Source: Lachnospiraceae bacterium
GTDB lineage: Bacteria > Bacillota > Clostridia > Lachnospirales > Lachnospiraceae
Assembly: GCA_016301965.1 (NCBI GenBank)
Contig: JAEDOO010000051.1
Location: 1 to 11,562, forward strand
Direction of reading: 5' to 3'
Length of the DNA: 11,562 bases
How positions within the stretch are numbered: position 1 is the stretch's first letter; each line of letters begins with the position of its first letter. The translations under genes were made by a program, and so were the position numbers. Of the stretch, positions 1 through 7,251 are shown in pieces. The notes under the pieces were generated by a model, which saw only the letters and a list, made by a program, of their open reading frames with translations, was not told where the DNA came from and ran no database searches.

Positions 1-1896
1 TTTGATTTTACAGATGGATTCTGCTTTACCTGCCCGCTGGAAAAGGAAGACAAAGTATACGGCCTTGGCGGAGCAAATCGTGGTATCAATAAAAGGGGCT
101 ATGTGTATGAGAGTGACTGCAGTGACAATCCCAATCACCATGAGGATGTCCGCTCACTGTACGCCGCCCATAATTTTATCCTGCTGACGGGCAGCCGTCT
201 GGTGGGGTTGTTTTTTGATTATCCATCGTTTATGCGTTTTGATATCGGATATACCAGACAGGACAGGCTGCAGGTGACCTGTGAGGAGGCGAATCTGAAT
301 CTGTATGTGATCGAGGGAGATTCTCCGCTGGATATTATCCGTCAGTTTCGGCACAGCATCGGCAGAAGCTATATTCCGCCGAAATTTGCTTTTGGTTTTG
401 GGCAGAGCCGCTGGGGCTATAAGACCCAGGAAGACTTCAGAACTGTAGTAAAAAAGCACAGAGAGCATCATGTACCGCTGGATATGGTCTATATGGATAT
501 TGACTACATGCAGGACTATATGGATTTTACGGTAAATGAGGAAAACTTCCCGGATTTTGCCGGTTTTGTGCGGGAGATGAAGGATGAGGGCGTGCGTATG
601 ATTCCGATCATCGACGCCGGCGTTAAGATCAAAGAGGGATATTCTGTCTATGAGGAAGGCGTGGAGAAAGGATATTTCTGTCAGAAGGAAGGCGGAGAGC
701 TTTTTTCGGCAGCAGTATGGCCGGGGTATACGCATTTTCCGGATGTACTGAATAAAGAGGCCAGAGTATGGTTTGGCAATCACTACCGTTTCCTGGTGGA
801 TCAGGGGATCGAGGGCTTCTGGAACGATATGAATGAGCCGGCTATCTTTTATTCTCCGGAAGGAATGAAAGAGGCGCTTTCCCTGGTGGGACAGATCGAA
901 GAGAGTGCGAAGGAAGATGTACAGTTTTTCCAGGTATTGGGGAAACTGCAGTCTCTGTCCAACAGCCATGAGGATTATGCCAGATTTTATCACAATGTGG
1001 AAGGAGAACTGATCCGCCACGATAAAGTGCACAATCTTTTTGGATACAATATGACAAGGGCAGCAGGAGAAGCCTTTGCACGTATGGCACCGGGAAAGAG
1101 ATTCCTTCTGTTTTCCCGTTCTTCCTATATCGGCATGCACCGCTATGGCGGTATCTGGACCGGCGACAATAAGTCCTGGTGGTCTCATATCCTGCTGAAT
1201 CTGAAGATGCTGCCTTCGCTGAATATGTGCGGTTTTCTGTATGTGGGCGCCGATCTGGGCGGTTTTGGCTGCGATACCACCAGAGATCTGGTGCTTCGAT
1301 GGCTGGCGCTGGGCGTATTTACGCCGCTGATGAGAAATCATTCGGCATTGGGGACCAGAGAGCAGGAGTATTATCAGTTTGAGGATCCGCAGGATTTTGC
1401 CCATGTGATCGGAGTGCGCTATCGTCTGATTCCGTACCTGTATACGACGTATATGAAAGCTGCTCTTACAGATGATATGATGTTCAAGCCTCTGGCCTTT
1501 GTGTATCCGGAGGATGAGATGGCTGTACGGATCGAGGATCAGCTGATGCTGGGCGATGAGTGCATGATCGCCCCTGTATATACCCAGAATGCGGATGGCC
1601 GCGTGGTATATCTGCCGGAACGCATGATGTTTGTCAAATTCCTGCCGGACGGTTCTCTGTATACGGAGGTTATGGAAAAAGGACTGCATTATGTGGAAGT
1701 GGGGCTGAATGAGGTGCCGCTGTTTATCCGGGAAAACTGCTGTATTCCTTTGGCGGATGCGGCGGAGACGGTGGAGACTCTGGATACAAAGCATCTGTCA
1801 ACAGTCGGTTTTGAAGGAGCTTCTTTTACCGTATACGATGATGACGGCTTTGGTATGGAATATGAGGATCCGGGTCATTATACAACGATAAAATAA
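1..1896 (+). CDS. Glycoside hydrolase family 31 alpha-glucosidase, 5'-truncated
   Basis: This enzyme releases glucose from the non-reducing ends of alpha-glucosides with retention of configuration, probably in the cytoplasm. The frame is open from base 1 and the start lies outside the window; 631 residues are present and about 31 seem to be missing compared with the roughly 663-residue Ruminococcus obeum enzyme that I recall. Counting base 1-3 as residue 1, the N-terminal YGLG...NRGINKRG segment is at about 20-34, the barrel entry segment FGFGQSRWGY at about 130-139, the nucleophile Asp276 in WNDMNEP, and the acid/base Asp389 in GIWTGDN. A C-terminal beta region ends at YDDDGFG and a short tail. 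Trp138 matches by my count the tryptophan linked to isomaltose (alpha-1,6) preference in the R. obeum enzyme, so that specificity is inferred. YGLGG replaces the usual YGLGE. Two ABC transporter genes follow 22 bases later, perhaps in the same operon. Confidence 0.95.
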   Translation, partial: FDFTDGFCFTCPLEKEDKVYGLGGANRGINKRGYVYESDCSDNPNHHEDVRSLYAAHNFILLTGSRLVGLFFDYPSFMRFDIGYTRQDRLQVTCEEANLNLYVIEGDSPLDIIRQFRHSIGRSYIPPKFAFGFGQSRWGYKTQEDFRTVVKKHREHHVPLDMVYMDIDYMQDYMDFTVNEENFPDFAGFVREMKDEGVRMIPIIDAGVKIKEGYSVYEEGVEKGYFCQKEGGELFSAAVWPGYTHFPDVLNKEARVWFGNHYRFLVDQGIEGFWNDMNEPAIFYSPEGMKEALSLVGQIEESAKEDVQFFQVLGKLQSLSNSHEDYARFYHNVEGELIRHDKVHNLFGYNMTRAAGEAFARMAPGKRFLLFSRSSYIGMHRYGGIWTGDNKSWWSHILLNLKMLPSLNMCGFLYVGADLGGFGCDTTRDLVLRWLALGVFTPLMRNHSALGTREQEYYQFEDPQDFAHVIGVRYRLIPYLYTTYMKAALTDDMMFKPLAFVYPEDEMAVRIEDQLMLGDECMIAPVYTQNADGRVVYLPERMMFVKFLPDGSLYTEVMEKGLHYVEVGLNEVPLFIRENCCIPLADAAETVETLDTKHLSTVGFEGASFTVYDDDGFGMEYEDPGHYTTIK

Positions 1897-1918
1897 TTAA
1901 TGCAGAAGAAGTGAAGAG

Positions 1919-3667
1919 ATGAAGAAATTACTGAAATATTTAAACAATTATAAGAAAGAGTGTGTGCTGGCCCCGTTATTCAAAATGCTGGAAGCCTGCT
2001 TTGAGCTGTTCGTGCCGCTTGTTGTGGCTTCTATCGTGGATGTCGGTATCGCCCGTGGAGATAAAGGGTATATTGTGAGCCGTGCCGGTATCATGGTGGC
2101 GCTGGGCCTGATCGGCCTTTTGTGCTCGGTGACAGCCCAGTTCTTCTCAGCCAAGGCGGCGGTGGGATTTTCCACGAAGCTTCGCCATGTGCTGTTTAAC
2201 CATATTGAGAGTTTATCCTTTTCAGAGTTGGACACCATGGGCACTTCCACGCTGATCACCCGCATGACCAATGATATCAATCAGGTGCAGAACGGTGTAA
2301 ATCTGGTGCTGCGTTTGTTTCTGCGTTCGCCTTTCATTGTTTTTGGCGCCATGGTGATGGCGTTTACGGTGAATGTGAAGGCGGCGCTGGTGTTTGTGGT
2401 GACGATTCCCCTGTTATCCATTGTGGTTTTTGGTGTCATGCTGCTTAGCATGCCTATGTATAAGAAAGTACAGGCGGCTCTGGACCAGGTATTGGGAAAG
2501 ACCAGAGAAAATCTTACCGGCGTCCGGGTGATCCGTGCTTTTCACCGGGAAGAGCAGGAGACGCAGGAATTTATGGAGATGAATGCATCCCTAAACAGTC
2601 TGCAGCGCTTTGTGGGCAAGTTTTCGGCGCTGATGAACCCGCTGACGCTGATCATCATCAATATGGCCATTGTGGTACTGCTCTATGTAGGAGGCTATCA
2701 GGTAAACAGCGGTATCATTACCCAGGGTGAGGTGATTGCCCTGGTGAACTATATGTCTCAGATCCTGGTGGAACTGGTGAAGCTGGCCAATCTGATCATT
2801 ACAGTGACCAAGGCAGTGGCCTGTGGAAATCGTATTGAACAGATCCTGGAGGTGGAATCCTCCATGGCAGACGGTACGGTGAAAGTTGTAGATAGAAAGC
2901 GCAAAGCCGATTCTGGCGAGGCGCAGGAAGAATATATTGTATTTGATCATGTATCCATGTGTTACAGCGGTGCCAAAGAACCCTCTCTGGAGGATATCAC
3001 CCTGCGGGTGAAAAAGGGACAGACCATCGGTATTATCGGCGGTACCGGTTCGGGTAAAACGTCTCTGGTGCATTTGCTGCCGAGATTTTATGATATTTCT
3101 TCCGGACATCTGACCATAGATGGTGTGGAAGTCAGCGATTATCAGATTGATTCTCTGAGAAAAAAGATCGGTATCGTTATGCAGAAGGCGGTGCTGTTTA
3201 CCGGAACGATCCGGGAAAATCTGTTGTGGGGCAATGAAAATGCCACGGATGAGGAGCTTTACGAGGCACTTAAAAATGCCCAGGCCCTGAATGTGGTGGA
3301 AGGAAAAGCTCTGGGGCTTGATGAGCCTGTGGAACAGGGCGGACGCAATTTCTCCGGTGGCCAGAGACAGAGACTGACCATTGCCCGGGCGCTGGTGAGA
3401 AAACCTGATATTCTGATCCTTGATGACAGTGCTTCAGCACTTGACTATGCTACAGACGCTGAACTTCGTCGTTCTATCCGGGAGATGGAAGGGGATACCA
3501 CCGTATTTATCGTATCCCAGAGAACGGCCAGCATCCATGCTGCGGATCAGATCCTGGTGCTGGATGACGGCAGGGCTGTGGGTGTGGGTACTCATGAAGA
3601 GTTGCTGGAAAGCTGCGAGGTCTACCGTGAGATTTATGATTCCCAGTACAGAAAGGAGGAAGCATAA
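1919..3667 (+). CDS. ABC exporter half-transporter, degenerate-site subunit
   Basis: A 582-residue half-transporter in the inner-membrane exporter (multidrug/lipid type) architecture: about six membrane helices (roughly residues 16-42, 54-78, 129-151, 153-178, 240-262, 271-299) followed by one nucleotide-binding domain. Visible motifs are Walker A GGTGSGKT (374-381), Q-loop Gln422 and signature FSGGQ (478-482). Walker B is ILILDD with Asp503 where the catalytic Glu is expected, and Gln534 stands where the switch His is expected (VSQRTAS). This pattern is known from the degenerate-site subunit of heterodimeric exporters such as TM287 of TM287/288. An in-frame stop at 1898 makes ATG 1919 the only reasonable start; its ribosome site is only purine-rich (GAAGAAG...). 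The partner subunit overlaps the stop codon. The substrate cannot be read from the sequence. Confidence 0.95.
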   Translation: MKKLLKYLNNYKKECVLAPLFKMLEACFELFVPLVVASIVDVGIARGDKGYIVSRAGIMVALGLIGLLCSVTAQFFSAKAAVGFSTKLRHVLFNHIESLSFSELDTMGTSTLITRMTNDINQVQNGVNLVLRLFLRSPFIVFGAMVMAFTVNVKAALVFVVTIPLLSIVVFGVMLLSMPMYKKVQAALDQVLGKTRENLTGVRVIRAFHREEQETQEFMEMNASLNSLQRFVGKFSALMNPLTLIIINMAIVVLLYVGGYQVNSGIITQGEVIALVNYMSQILVELVKLANLIITVTKAVACGNRIEQILEVESSMADGTVKVVDRKRKADSGEAQEEYIVFDHVSMCYSGAKEPSLEDITLRVKKGQTIGIIGGTGSGKTSLVHLLPRFYDISSGHLTIDGVEVSDYQIDSLRKKIGIVMQKAVLFTGTIRENLLWGNENATDEELYEALKNAQALNVVEGKALGLDEPVEQGGRNFSGGQRQRLTIARALVRKPDILILDDSASALDYATDAELRRSIREMEGDTTVFIVSQRTASIHAADQILVLDDGRAVGVGTHEELLESCEVYREIYDSQYRKEEA

Positions 3668-3669
3668 TG
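3654..3669 (+). promoter_or_regulatory. Strong ribosome binding site with stop/start overlap between the two ABC subunits
   Basis: AGGAGG at 3654-3659 lies seven bases before ATG 3667. The last base of the upstream TAA stop is the first base of this ATG (TAATG). The strong site plus overlap fits translational coupling and balanced production of two subunits that must pair. Confidence 0.8.
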
Positions 3670-5424
3670 GCTGCGCAAAAGAAAAACAAAGCCGGCAAAG
3701 GCACGCTGAAGAAGATTCTGCGTTATGTGAAAAAACAGAGCGGCTGGATGGTTCTTTCTCTGATCATGGCTGCCTTATGTGTGGCGGGAACGCTGTATCT
3801 GCCGGTACTTGCCGGAAAGGCGATCGACTGCATTATTGGACCGGGAAATGTGGATTTTCAGGGAATATATGGGATCGCCCATATCATGATCGTGGTACTG
3901 CTTTTGAATGCTGTGTGCCAGTGGATCATGAATGTGGCGAATAACCATGTGACTTATGAAGTCGTACGGAATTTAAGAGAAGATGCCTTTAAAAAGATTG
4001 AAATTTTGCCATTGTCGTATCTGGATAAACATCCTTCAGGTGAGATCGTCAGCCGTGTGATCACCGATGCGGATCAGTTTGCGGACGGACTTCTGATGGG
4101 CTTTACCCAGCTGTTCACCGGTGTGATCACGATCCTTGGCACACTGGGCTTTATGCTTTCTGTTAATTTGAAAATTACCCTTGTGGTGGTGCTTGTCACT
4201 CCGGTATCCCTGTTTGTGGCTTCGTTTATAGCCCGCCGCACGTACAGTATGTTTACTCTGCAGTCAAAGACCCGTGGAGAACAGACGACGCTGATCGATG
4301 AGGCCGTGGGAAACCAGAAGCTCGTGCAGGCCTTCGGGCAGCAGCAGTCCATGCTGGATAAATTTGATGAGATCAATGAGAGATTGCAGAAATGTTCGCT
4401 GCAGGCGGTGTTCTTCTCCTCCCTGACCAATCCCTGCACTCGTTTCGTCAATAGTCTGGTGTATACGGGTGTGGCTCTGTGCGGCGGATTTCTGGTTATC
4501 GGCGGCGGATTAAGCGTAGGACAGCTCAGCTGTATGTTAAGCTATGCCAACCAGTATACGAAACCTTTTAACGAGATCTCCGGTGTGGTGACCGAGCTGC
4601 AGAATGCGCTGGCCTGTGCCGCTCGTCTGATCGAGCTGATTGAAGAAGAACCGCAGGTTCCGGATAGTCAGGATGCTGTGGTTCTGGACGAGGCAAAGGG
4701 ACGCGTGGAACTGGAGGATGTATCCTTCTCCTATGTACCGGAAAAACCGCTGATCGAGCATTTGAACCTGTCAGTTCAGCCGGGACAGCGGGTGGCGCTG
4801 GTGGGTCCCACCGGCTGCGGAAAAACAACGCTGATCAATCTGCTTTTACGCTTTTACGATGTCAATGAGGGCAGTATCCGGGTGGATGGTAAAGATATTC
4901 GTGATTACACGAGAAAAAGTCTCCGAAGCAACTTCGGTATGGTGCTGCAGGATACCTGGCTGAAAAACGGAACCATCCGGGAAAATATCTGTATGGGTAA
5001 GCCGGAGGCCACGGAGGAAGAAATGATTGCGGCGGCGAAGGCTTCTCATGCACACAGCTTTATCAAGAGACTGCCGAAGGGCTACGATACGTACATCCGG
5101 GAGGACGGCGGAAGCCTGTCCCAGGGCCAGAAACAGCTTCTGTGTATCACTCGTGTCATGCTGTGTCTGCCGCCCATGCTGATTCTGGATGAGGCTACAT
5201 CCTCCATTGATACCCGTACGGAGATCCGTATCCAGAAAGCCTTTTCCCATATGATGCAGGGAAGGACGTCCTTTATCGTGGCGCACCGTCTGTCTACGAT
5301 CCGGGAAGCGGATGTGATTCTGGTTATGGAGGACGGACATATTGTGGAGCAGGGAGATCATAAATCGCTGCTGAAAAATAATGGACTGTATGCAAAATTA
5401 TATAATAGTCAGTTTTCAGCATAA
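3667..5424 (+). CDS. ABC exporter half-transporter, catalytic-site subunit
   Basis: A 585-residue partner of the preceding gene. It has a basic cytoplasmic N terminus (about 1-25), about six membrane helices (roughly 27-52, 66-92, 143-166, 168-190, 253-278, 284-310) and a C-terminal ATPase domain. Walker A is GPTGCGKT (380-387), the Q-loop has Gln428, Walker B is LILDE with catalytic Glu509, and the switch is His540 in AHRLSTI. The signature is LSQGQ (484-488) rather than LSGGQ. Set against the first subunit this is complementary: the competent site would use this protein's Walker motifs with the neighbour's FSGGQ, and the degenerate site the reverse, as established for TM287/288-type exporters. 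Drug or lipid-like efflux is the usual role of the family, but no substrate is indicated here. Confidence 0.95.
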   Translation: MAAQKKNKAGKGTLKKILRYVKKQSGWMVLSLIMAALCVAGTLYLPVLAGKAIDCIIGPGNVDFQGIYGIAHIMIVVLLLNAVCQWIMNVANNHVTYEVVRNLREDAFKKIEILPLSYLDKHPSGEIVSRVITDADQFADGLLMGFTQLFTGVITILGTLGFMLSVNLKITLVVVLVTPVSLFVASFIARRTYSMFTLQSKTRGEQTTLIDEAVGNQKLVQAFGQQQSMLDKFDEINERLQKCSLQAVFFSSLTNPCTRFVNSLVYTGVALCGGFLVIGGGLSVGQLSCMLSYANQYTKPFNEISGVVTELQNALACAARLIELIEEEPQVPDSQDAVVLDEAKGRVELEDVSFSYVPEKPLIEHLNLSVQPGQRVALVGPTGCGKTTLINLLLRFYDVNEGSIRVDGKDIRDYTRKSLRSNFGMVLQDTWLKNGTIRENICMGKPEATEEEMIAAAKASHAHSFIKRLPKGYDTYIREDGGSLSQGQKQLLCITRVMLCLPPMLILDEATSSIDTRTEIRIQKAFSHMMQGRTSFIVAHRLSTIREADVILVMEDGHIVEQGDHKSLLKNNGLYAKLYNSQFSA

Positions 5425-5436
5425 TGTCGGTTTATC

Positions 5437-5465
5437 TTGCATAAGTGCAGGGATTAGTGTAATAT
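5437..5465 (+). promoter_or_regulatory. Candidate sigma-A-type promoter for the SseB-family gene
   Basis: TTGCAT (5437-5442) and TAATAT (5460-5465) are separated by 17 bases, with a TG directly before the -10-like hexamer. Matches to consensus are partial (3 of 6 and 4 of 6). It lies in the 99-base gap after the ABC genes, which is the longest gap in the window, and would give a leader of about 50 bases. Assigned by eye only. Confidence 0.35.
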
Positions 5466-5478
5466 AAGCAAGTGAAAG

Positions 5479-5493
5479 ACTGCCTCTGGCAGT
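5479..5493 (+). other. Small perfect hairpin in the leader of the SseB-family gene
   Basis: ACTGCC (5479-5484) and GGCAGT (5488-5493) form a 6-bp perfect stem with a three-base loop. The sequence after it is AT-rich (TTGGAAATATTTT) but has no immediate T-run, so it is at best a weak terminator for the ABC operon. Alternatively it is a leader structure. Confidence 0.4.
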
Positions 5494-5523
5494 TGGAAAT
5501 ATTTTAGAAAGACCGGTGAGAAC

Positions 5524-6333
5524 ATGACTGTAGATAATCATTTTATTTTACGTAAATTACAGAGCCTGGAGAATGCAACGATCGTGTTTTCCACGGTGAC
5601 CAAGCATCCATTTCTGGTATGCGATGAAGAGACTTATGATGATGAACTTCTGATCTTTGCGGATGTCAACGAGATGCAGGAGAGCGTAAAACCATATGTG
5701 GCCAAAGGATATTTGCTCCATGGAGTAACCATTCCCCAGGACAAACTGGCGAGATTTTTAAGTGATTGTTTCACCTTAGGCGTGAATCAGCTTGTATTTC
5801 ATGAAAATGGTACCAGGTTTTCTGTGAGTCTGGACAAGATCGTGATCCACCCTGATTATTCTAATTTGCCCATGGAGAAGAGACCGCTTTTAAATCCAGA
5901 GCTTCAATTGTCCGTGCTGTATTTTTTACAGGAGCTGAGCCGCCGCATTCCGGAGGAACAAAGGGATCAGGAGAAGTTAAGGGATCAGGAGGAAGAGCTG
6001 GCAGCAAATATGGCAAAAGCACAGTTTCTTGTACCTATTCGACTTAATGAGCCCTTAAAGCCGGGGGAGAGACTGGAACCGGGAAAATTTCAGCTGACTA
6101 TGATCAATACCAAAGAAGGGGAGCAGTTCCTGCCGATTTTTTCGGATGTGAAGGAGTATACCCTGTTTAATAAAGAGAATAAATATCAGGGTATTTTGAT
6201 GACAATCGAGAATCTGCGTCAGCTGATCAAGGATCCATGTAAGGGTTTGATGCTGAATCCCACTTCCATAGCTCTTCGCCTGAATGCGAAAATGGTGGAT
6301 GGTATTCTACAGCGTTTCTTTGAATTTGAATAA
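5524..6333 (+). CDS. SseB-family protein with an apparent internal domain duplication
   Basis: A 269-residue soluble protein with no signal peptide or membrane segment. Residues 166-256 fit the SseB N-terminal domain family: AQFLVPIRL, then the hallmark QFLPIFSDVKE (201-211), then a helix and GLMLNPTSIALRL (241-253). Residues about 28-106 repeat the same layout: LLIFADVNE (42-50), a long helix, then GVNQLVFHENGTRFSVSL (86-103). I therefore infer two SseB-like halves joined by a charged helical linker (about 143-164). SseB was named for enhanced serine sensitivity in E. coli; the biochemical role of the family is unsettled, and the domain also occurs in secretion-related and polymorphic-toxin contexts. 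The start is ATG 5524 with GGTGAG three bases upstream. It precedes the LRR, VWA and AAA+ genes, separated from them by a long hairpin. Confidence 0.85.
   Translation: MTVDNHFILRKLQSLENATIVFSTVTKHPFLVCDEETYDDELLIFADVNEMQESVKPYVAKGYLLHGVTIPQDKLARFLSDCFTLGVNQLVFHENGTRFSVSLDKIVIHPDYSNLPMEKRPLLNPELQLSVLYFLQELSRRIPEEQRDQEKLRDQEEELAANMAKAQFLVPIRLNEPLKPGERLEPGKFQLTMINTKEGEQFLPIFSDVKEYTLFNKENKYQGILMTIENLRQLIKDPCKGLMLNPTSIALRLNAKMVDGILQRFFEFE
5961..5991 (+). repeat. Short in-frame direct repeat in the linker of the SseB-family protein
   Basis: A 13-base word, AAGGGATCAGGAG, occurs at 5961-5973 and again at 5979-5991, a period of 18 bases. It encodes RDQEKL followed by RDQEEEL in the charged linker, so it looks like a six-codon duplication that kept the frame. 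Confidence 0.75.
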
Positions 6334-6348
6334 AACAAATGACATCGT

Positions 6349-6392
6349 GATACCGTTCATACAGAGGTTCTCTGGATGGGCGGTATCCTTTT
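6349..6392 (+). terminator. Long hairpin with short T-run between the SseB-family and LRR genes
   Basis: The left arm 6349-6366 (GATACCGTTCATACAGAG) pairs with the right arm 6370-6387 around a three-base loop. Of 18 positions, 15 are Watson-Crick, two are G-U wobbles and one (A6361/G6375) is a mismatch. CTTTTAA follows. This resembles an intrinsic terminator with a short T-tract, so read-through into the next gene is plausible and it could act as an attenuator. The wobbles pair in + strand RNA but would be A-C mismatches on the other strand, which supports a role in + strand RNA. Confidence 0.65.
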
Positions 6393-6410
6393 AAGAGGAG
6401 AGAAAGAGTG
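6393..6410 (+). promoter_or_regulatory. Ribosome binding site defining a GTG start
   Basis: AAGAGGAG at 6393-6400 sits seven bases before GTG 6408. The frame upstream is open only back to a stop at 6348 and has no ATG, so this site decides the start of the LRR gene. Confidence 0.75.
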
Positions 6411-7175
6411 CAGACAGAACTGGAAGCATACGCTTTTTCGGGCAGAGAAGATCTCACAGAGATTGAGATACCCGCCGGCGTACTTAAGATAGGACGGTAT
6501 GCCTTTTACAATTGCAGAAATCTGAAAAAACTGTATTTTCACAGTGATATCCGGGATCTGGGAGCTGGGGTGTTTACCGGTTGTCGAAAAATCAATTGTC
6601 TGGAAGTTACGGTGGTGGATAATGATCTGTCTATTCTTAGGGAAATCCTGATGGAGCTGAATCAGCAGCTGGTAGTTATCTGCCATGGTGAGATCGAGGC
6701 CAGACTGTGGTTTCCGGAGTATTTTGAAGAAGGTGTGGAGAATACGCCTGCCAGGATTCTGGAGGATCATGTCCATGGCAGCGGTCTTATGTACCGCAAC
6801 TGTCTGGTGAAGACGGGGCTCAATTACGAGGAATATGACGGACGATTTCTCTATGCCTGTGCCAGTGAATCAGAGGATCTGGTGGTCCGGCTGGCTTTTG
6901 ACAGAATATGTTATCCCCAGGGGCTGACAAAAGAGGCTAAGGATCAGTACTGCGCGTATCTGCGGGAGCATCTGCCTTGTCTGTACCGGTATATGGCAGA
7001 GGAAAAGGATGTACGGCAGGTACAAAAATTTCTGGAGATTTTTGCTCCGGTCAGGGAAGAAATACAGAGCGTAATTGAAGCTATGCAGAAAGGCGGTTTT
7101 TCAGAGGCAGTGCCATATCTGATGGCTTATCATCATAAACATTTTGCGGGGAAGCGCCATACGTTCTCTTTATAG
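6408..7175 (+). CDS. LRR_5 (BspA-like) leucine-rich repeat protein with unrecognised C-terminal region
   Basis: A 255-residue protein. Residues 9-67 hold two and a half LRR_5 units with an exact 23-residue period, starting at AFSGREDLTEIEIP (9), AFYNCRNLKKLYF (32) and VFTGCRKINCLEV (55). Such repeats usually bind proteins or peptides. Unlike secreted BspA-type proteins there is no signal peptide or anchor, so it is probably cytoplasmic. Residues 68-255 match no family I recognise; they look mainly helical, with a conspicuous FPEYFEEGVENTPARIL stretch (102-118) and an ending (about 222-246) patterned like an ankyrin-type helix pair: alternating Ala/Gly/Glu, then YLMAY and KHF. It lies between the SseB-family gene and the VWA gene, 76 bases upstream of the latter. 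A role as adaptor or client of the VWA/AAA+ pair is inference. Confidence 0.8.
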   Translation: MQTELEAYAFSGREDLTEIEIPAGVLKIGRYAFYNCRNLKKLYFHSDIRDLGAGVFTGCRKINCLEVTVVDNDLSILREILMELNQQLVVICHGEIEARLWFPEYFEEGVENTPARILEDHVHGSGLMYRNCLVKTGLNYEEYDGRFLYACASESEDLVVRLAFDRICYPQGLTKEAKDQYCAYLREHLPCLYRYMAEEKDVRQVQKFLEIFAPVREEIQSVIEAMQKGGFSEAVPYLMAYHHKHFAGKRHTFSL

Positions 7176-7210
7176 AAAAAATCATTGTTTAGAACAAATA
7201 TAGAAAAATC

Positions 7211-7237
7211 GTATCTGTGAAGATACTGAACAGATAC
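7211..7237 (+). repeat. Perfect 8-bp inverted repeat just upstream of the VWA gene's ribosome site
   Basis: GTATCTGT (7211-7218) and ACAGATAC (7230-7237) are exact reverse complements around an 11-base spacer. The right arm ends two bases before GAAAGGA (7239-7245), the ribosome site of the GTG-started VWA gene. There is no T-run, so it is not a terminator. It could be an operator or an RNA hairpin that affects translation initiation. Confidence 0.5.
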
Positions 7238-7251
7238 AGAAAGGATATAAT

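Noticed and set aside
154..1794. A 546-codon open frame on the minus strand opposite the GH31 gene
   Set aside because: It lies wholly antisense to a clear family gene with intact catalytic motifs. Its translation is rich in His, Ile, Gln and Arg in a way typical of shadow frames and shows no domain.
3420..3944. A 174-codon + strand frame spanning the junction of the two ABC genes
   Set aside because: It overlaps both transporter genes in another frame. It lacks a domain and would interrupt a well-formed TAATG junction with its own strong ribosome site.
5424..5444. ATG at 5424 overlapping the second ABC gene's stop
   Set aside because: It reads only six codons before a TAA stop, so it is too short to support as a gene.
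7185..7197. TTGTT-TAG-AACAA inverted repeat after the LRR gene
   Set aside because: Only five AT-rich base pairs with no T-run; expected by chance in an AT-rich gap.
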